Source: Tetrapyrgos nigripes
Taxonomy: Eukaryota > Basidiomycota > Agaricomycetes > Agaricales > Campanellaceae
DNA: 64,000 nucleotides
Direction: 5' to 3'
Assembly: GCA_013368315.1 (NCBI GenBank)
Contig: JAACJM010000004.1
Coordinates: 496,001 to 560,000, forward strand
Shown here: positions 59,310 through 64,000 of the stretch, one piece after another
How positions within the stretch are numbered: position 1 is the stretch's first letter
How the letters are laid out: every line of letters starts with the position of its first letter
Program-made: the position numbers and the translations under genes
Notes under the pieces: model-generated
Told to the model about the DNA's origin: nothing
The model's input: the letters and a program-made list of their open reading frames with translations, nothing else
Databases searched by the model: none

Positions 59310-60190
59310 GCACTATGAATGTAGTATCCAACTGTGACTGTAACCATTCCTGCATAGACTGCTTCGAGGAATCAGAGTATGGATTTTCGGAGTTGTATTC
59401 GAACGGTGCAGCTCGATAGCTGATGACGGGTCTTGAATCACCAGTGAAGCAAGGTGACTGCCGACGGAGGCGGACGGAAGTCGCGTAGATGAGCGCACTT
59501 TCAAAAGTGCAGTTGTACATTTATCCTGCAGACTGGGATAATTGTCTAATATGGCTGTTTCCAGAGACAGTACATCTTCTCCTCGCAATGTTAGAGTGGA
59601 AGCGCGCTGAGGCATGGTACTGAGAGACTCAGACATTTCAACGGCTCTGGAATGGGATGAGGAGCTCGAGCTGGAAGGGTGTCGTTTCCTTTGTGTCGTT
59701 TTGGTGCATGACATGAGAGAACGAGCACAGGGATATGCTCAAGGGGAGGGATCCAAAATCCAAAAAAACATTGGAGAGCCTTTCGGTTGGCTAGCACACT
59801 TGACACCGTGGGGTTCAATAGCATGTACTACTCCATGAACGGCGACGTGAATAGCTGCCTAGAGCTCCGGAGTAACAACCGCTACCGATCTCCAGTGCCT
59901 ACATATCGAAATGAGCAACAACGACGATTCCGGCTGCGTAGACATGGTAGGAAGTGGCTCTACGCAGCCTCGGAAGTTGAAGGAGTTCGGAGAGGCGAGA
60001 TGATTGAATTCAGAGAAGAGACCTTTGATTGTAACGCGTTTCTCTTCTGGGTTAGGAGGCTTCCAGGCGCCGGATTCTGGCGTTCATTCATTCGAAGAGC
60101 TGGAAGTATTCTGAGCAGATTTGTTAGATTGCAGGAACCTCCGAGGGACCCTGTTCGTGTCAGAGTAGAGTATCGAGTCAAAAGGACCGG
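59310..60190 (-). pseudogene. F-box family relic, multiply broken
   Basis: Minus strand in order: QICSEYFQLFE-stop-MNAR (start of the coiled coil, about 60150-60105), ALQSKVSSLNSIISPL (60030-59980), VAVVTPEL-stop-AAIHV and VVHAIEPHGVKCA around 59900-59790, HAPKRHKGN near 59700 and LRGEDVLSLETAIL near 59590-59540. These follow the order of the gene at 31986-33614. At least two stops and several frame changes separate them, so it is dead. The order and spacing support a full-length ancestor of the YPFD subfamily. Confidence 0.75.
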
Positions 60191-60389
60191 ATATCTTGAT
60201 TCTTTATAAACGAACCGTCTACGAACCAAATGGCTAGTCCAACGATGCTCAGACTTGCTATATGCCAGTCCTCTCAGCACATCGCCTTACGCAGCCGTGT
60301 TCTGATGCACTGGACGACTTCTGTATCTGATAGAAACACAGGAAAGAAAGAATAGGGATTTCAAATTAAGCGCCTGAATTGATGCATTG

Positions 60390-62396
60390 ATGTTGCACTC
60401 GCCCGCAGAGTATCCACTTTTACACTCTCACAGCAACAACGACGAGCCTCATTCTGGCTCAACCTCATCTACCCTGTCTACAGCAACTCAGCGTCATAAT
60501 CAGCACGCTCGTTCACGAAGTAAAACTCTGAAGAAATCAGTCAGTCCCGGTACTGGAGAATTCGCGCAGTCATCCTCGTGGAGAACAATGCTTTCGCCGA
60601 GGAGCAGTAACTACGAAAGACTGGAGGGCGGCATGGGCCCTAGTAAAATGGGTTCTACCAAGAGATTTGCGTGGAAGAAGTTTGCAATCGGGGCTGCTGT
60701 CATCATTGCACTAGTCTGGTTTTTCGGTCCTCGAGAAACTCGCCAGAGGCTGCCTTGGAGTTCTTCAGGAAGTCATGACGGTGCGCGCTCCTTTGACCTG
60801 TCTCAGGTTATATTCTTCTGACTGTCTACCTCTAGCTGAAGAACAGTCTGTTACTTCGAACCCAGTCCAGAACCATCCTACACCTCCTCTTGTTCATGTA
60901 AACGACGATATCCTCGAAGACGACATCATAGAAACGCCTTCAAAATCTCACCCAACCTCCTTCGAAGATGACCCAGACCCTTCCAAAACCACTCACTGCA
61001 CCTCCCCTCACAACCCCTCTGCCCGCATTGTACAGTATGCCCTGATGATCGACGCCGGTTCTACCGGTTCTCGAATCCATGTTTACAAGTTCAACAATTG
61101 CGGCTCTTCACCTTCATACGAGTATGAAGTCTTCAAGCAAACAAAACCAGGTCTCTCTGACTACAAGGGTCGTCCGGAGGAGGCAGCGCGCAGTCTCGAT
61201 ATACTGTTGGACGAAGCTGTACGAGTCGTCCCCGATTCTTTACACGCCTGTACTCCCGTTGCTGTCAAAGCAACTGCAGGTTTGCGTCTACTTCCCGGAT
61301 CTCAGAGTCAGGATATCCTCAATGCAGTCGAAACGCGACTTAAAACGCAATACCCCTTCCAACTGTATGAGCCTAATGGCGTTGTCGTCATGGATGGCAA
61401 AGACGAAGGTGTCTATGCCTGGATTACGGCGAACTACCTGCTCAATACTATTCGCGCAGATACTCCTGCTAATACTCTCACATATGCTGTACTGGACCTT
61501 GGAGGTGCATCGACCCAGATAGTCTTCGAGCCAGTGTTTTCGAAACCTGACTCTTCACTAGAAGAGGGAGAACACAAGTATGACCTCGAGTTCGGCGGCA
61601 AAAAACGCGTGCTATATCAGCACTCGTACTTGGGATATGGTTTAATGCGTGCCAGGAAGCATGTGCATCAGTTGGTAGAGTTTATGGACTCGATCAGAGC
61701 TTCTACAAAGAGCATACCATCTGCCCAGACGGAGGAAGGCGAACTTCCCGTTGTTGGGAATCCATGCTTAGCTAAGGGAACGAAGAGACCAGTAGAGGTC
61801 GAAGATACTAGGACCAACACCAAGAAACTGGTCACAATGCACGGAGAAGAAATTGGTAGTTTCGAAGCATGTAACCGGGTCATCGAGCTGGTGATGGCCA
61901 AAGACGCGTAAGTCTCCATCAAAGTGCATACATTGTCTGCCCAGCTCACTTCGCTTTCTTCTAGTATCTGTGAAGTGAAGCCATGCTCTTTCAACGGTGT
62001 TTACCAGCCTTCCCTTCTCGATAGCTTCCCTACAGGCAAAGTCCTTCTACTCTCTTACTTTTTGACCGACTCGATCCTCTCCTGGGTAATCAAGCCTCTG
62101 GAAAGGGTGAAGGCCTCACAATCGGTACTATCGCAGCTCTAGCCCAGGATGTGTGTCAAGGAAAGGAAACTTGGACGAAGCGCTGGGGAACCAACCCCTC
62201 ACTCATCGCTGAGCTTGAAGACCGCCCAGAATGGTGCTTGGACTTGACTTTCATGCATGGATTGTTGAGACTTGGTTACGAGTTCGAGGACATGCGGGAT
62301 GTTGTCATTGAAAAGCGGATAGATGGTACTGAGTTGGGTTGGGCTTTGGGTGCTACGATTGCGATGGTCGGTGGAGACTTGAAGTGTCGTATCTAG
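60390..62396 (+). CDS. GDA1: GDA1/CD39 nucleoside diphosphatase (Golgi guanosine diphosphatase), one frameshift
   Basis: Three exons, 60390-60780, 60836-61907 and 61965-62396. Ser-rich cytosolic N-terminus, a single membrane anchor (KKFAIGAAVIIALVWFFGP), then the apyrase conserved regions: ALMIDAGSTGSRIHVYKF (ACR1), VAVKATAGLRLLPG (ACR2), DGKDEGVYAWITANYLL (ACR3), YAVLDLGGASTQIVFEP (ACR4) and GTELGWALGATIAMVGG near the end. The enzyme hydrolyses GDP to GMP in the Golgi lumen, supporting GDP-mannose import. In exon 3 the T run at 62059-62063 is one base short: after KVLLLSYF the frame breaks, while an added base would allow DRLDPLLGNQASGKGEGLTI and then the normal end ELEDRPEWCLDLTFMHGLLR. So the locus has a one-base deletion, possibly a sequencing error. 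Confidence 0.92.
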
Positions 62397-62624
62397 TCTC
62401 TGAGCATTATTATTTATTATGCTGATGGTAATAGATGTTCATTGTGGAGGCGCTAGCTTAGATCTGGATCGGTCCTAACTGTTTACTTGTACTCAGCTTA
62501 TCTGTTTGTAGTATTGCAGCTCGAGTTTTAGTTCGAGACTGACAGCCATACATATGCTTGAGATGAATAACATCACAGACATTCTTCATTATCGAGGCAC
62601 CACATAGATATTAGATTGTAAGCA

Positions 62625-64000
62625 CTACACTGCAGGGACCAAAGAGTTGACGTAGTTCTCAATATCTGCAAAAGGATACTATCAGTCTCGCATTGCTCGA
62701 TGATGCATGACTTTGACCCACTCGTATAGCCGTTGGACGCAATGTTAGTCGAGTCTGCAACGTTCGGGTTCGTACCGTGAGCACTCTCGTATGCATCGGG
62801 AATGCCATCATGGTCAGTATCAGTAGGAGCCTGCACCTCATATCAGTATCCTTGGTCGTACTCAATAAGGAAAACCAGGCGCTTACAGTTCCGCCAGAAA
62901 TCGGTCCTGGGCCATTGATTGGCGCCAGCGTCGGGTCTGTGATCAAAGCACCCTTTTTCCCGAAGGAGAGCATCTCCGTCTGAATCAAGTAGGTGTCGAC
63001 ATGATCACGGACAAGACTTGCACCAGCATGATCACGGACGTGATTGAAGGCATCAGTAGGACTGAGTAAGGTGTTGACTGGAGGGTAGGGGTATTGGGTG
63101 TCTTGAAAGTCGACATCGGAGTAGTTGTCTGTTGATTCGCCCAAAATGAAACCATTAAGGGTGCCATCCTAGCGCATAAGATTTCAGTAGGAATTTATTA
63201 TAGAGACGGACGTGTCGCATACCTGGTCGGGATCATAGTAGTTATTAGAAACGAAAGTGTGGAAGTTAGCATTTCCACGGGTGACTGTAAGAAGGAATGA
63301 GAAAAGGTGTGCAAATGGGAATGGAGTAACGATATACATGGGTGCTGAGACGTAGAAGGACCACTGGAATTTACTAGGACTCAGCACGCTGACAGAGAAG
63401 TAGACAAAAAGCACTGCTTACCTGAGGAACACATTGTTGAGGATATTGGCCTCTGAAGGACCAGCAGAATCGCCTGCAATGTAGCCTAAGGACCAGCAAG
63501 TGTCAGAGTGAGCATTCATTCAGCCTCAGGCAATATTTGCGGACCTCCTCCTCCACCCCAGTTGTAAACCTGGAAGGTATTAGCCAATATCAGCACCAAG
63601 GTCATCGGTACTACCTACCACATTGTTTGTGAATTCATTGATGCCTTTGACTTTGGGGTTTCTGGTCTGATTGTCGATGTACAGAGTACGGAAAATGCTG
63701 ACACCTCCAGTACTTTGCATAAGTCCACCGCAGGAGTGAGTCTCTAGCCCTTGCGCTATGATACTATCGGAGATAGTGATGTTGGAAACATCTCCGTTGA
63801 TGGAGAATGTTTCGTCTCTTCCCCAGGAAACACTGACATGGTCGAAAATCATGTCATGTCCGTTTGCGATAGTGATAGCGTCTTTGCCAGAGTCGCCTTT
63901 CGAATTAGGTAAGTAAAGATGACATTGCCCTAAACGACATAGCAGGACATAGCTCACCAGTTGTGCCCATACGAAACCGTATAAAGCGAGTGATGGTGTT
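62625..64000 (-). CDS. Pectate lyase (PL1-type), 5' end beyond window
   Basis: Several exons on the minus strand with the 5' part cut by the right edge. Visible blocks: DSGKDAITIANGHDMIFDHV then SVSWGRDETFSINGD, TISDSIIAQGLETHSCGGLM, KGINEFTNNVVYNWGGGGYI, AGDSAGPSEANILNNVF, NANFHTFVSNNYYDPDQDG, and a C-terminal DTDHDGIPDAYESAHGTNP calcium-binding-like motif ending IENYVNSLVPAV. The right-handed beta-helix pattern and conserved WGRDE and NNVVYNW motifs fit pectate lyases acting on plant cell-wall pectin outside the cell. Last intron at about 62717-62668 uses a GTGGGT donor. Confidence 0.85.

Overview
The window looks like nuclear DNA of a mushroom-forming basidiomycete (Agaricomycetes). Nearly every housekeeping gene is split by short (about 45-70 bp) GT-AG introns. 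The gene families are typical of the group: a large F-box/leucine-rich family with an N-terminal coiled coil, a HET-domain relic, DUF6535 and DUF6593 proteins, a DUF7330-like protein, and plant-cell-wall enzymes (GH44 and pectate lyase). I saw no bacterial operons, CRISPR arrays, rRNA or tRNA genes. Exon models come from reading splice signals together with protein family conservation. No search was run.

Layout. 0-3 kb: relics (a broken HET-domain gene, a C-terminal F-box fragment). 3-11 kb: dense conserved block with a MIF-like tautomerase (-), HAT1 histone acetyltransferase (+), a DUF6593 protein (+), cytosolic tryptophanyl-tRNA synthetase (-) and a LOG-family protein (+). 11-20 kb: two near-identical F-box copies flanking a DUF6535 membrane protein, plus shorter F-box relics. 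One arm carries one or two foldback (MITE-like) elements, and the other arm preserves the apparent empty site. 20-29 kb: a sugar transporter (-), an SCAP-type sterol sensor (-) and, divergently, pyruvate dehydrogenase protein X (+). 29-37 kb: tandem F-box array (three intact genes and one that lost its F-box), interrupted by a possible MYND-like gene. 37-47 kb: GH44 glycosidase (-), phosducin-like protein (-), RAD18 (+), a DUF7330-like protein (+) and CIA2/MIP18 (-). 47-49.8 kb: no supported gene. 49.8-53.5 kb: a low-complexity regulatory-type protein (-) with an unusually long intron. 53.5-60.4 kb: gene-poor stretch ending in another F-box relic. 60.4-64 kb: GDA1-type nucleoside diphosphatase (+) and a pectate lyase (-) running off the right edge.

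How the genes relate. Most conserved genes are unrelated housekeeping functions: DNA-damage tolerance, histone acetylation, tRNA charging, Fe-S assembly, sterol sensing, Golgi glycosylation and mitochondrial pyruvate oxidation. Many sit as divergent pairs with short shared promoters. The F-box family is the dynamic component: about ten loci in all states, from intact to fragment. Several otherwise conserved genes carry single-base frameshifts, three of them in homopolymer runs. This points to sequencing error or very recent decay and should be resolved before those products are interpreted. No previously undescribed multi-gene system was evident. The most novel items are the foldback elements with a paralogous empty site, the reciprocal frameshifts of the duplicated F-box genes and three GC-AG introns.
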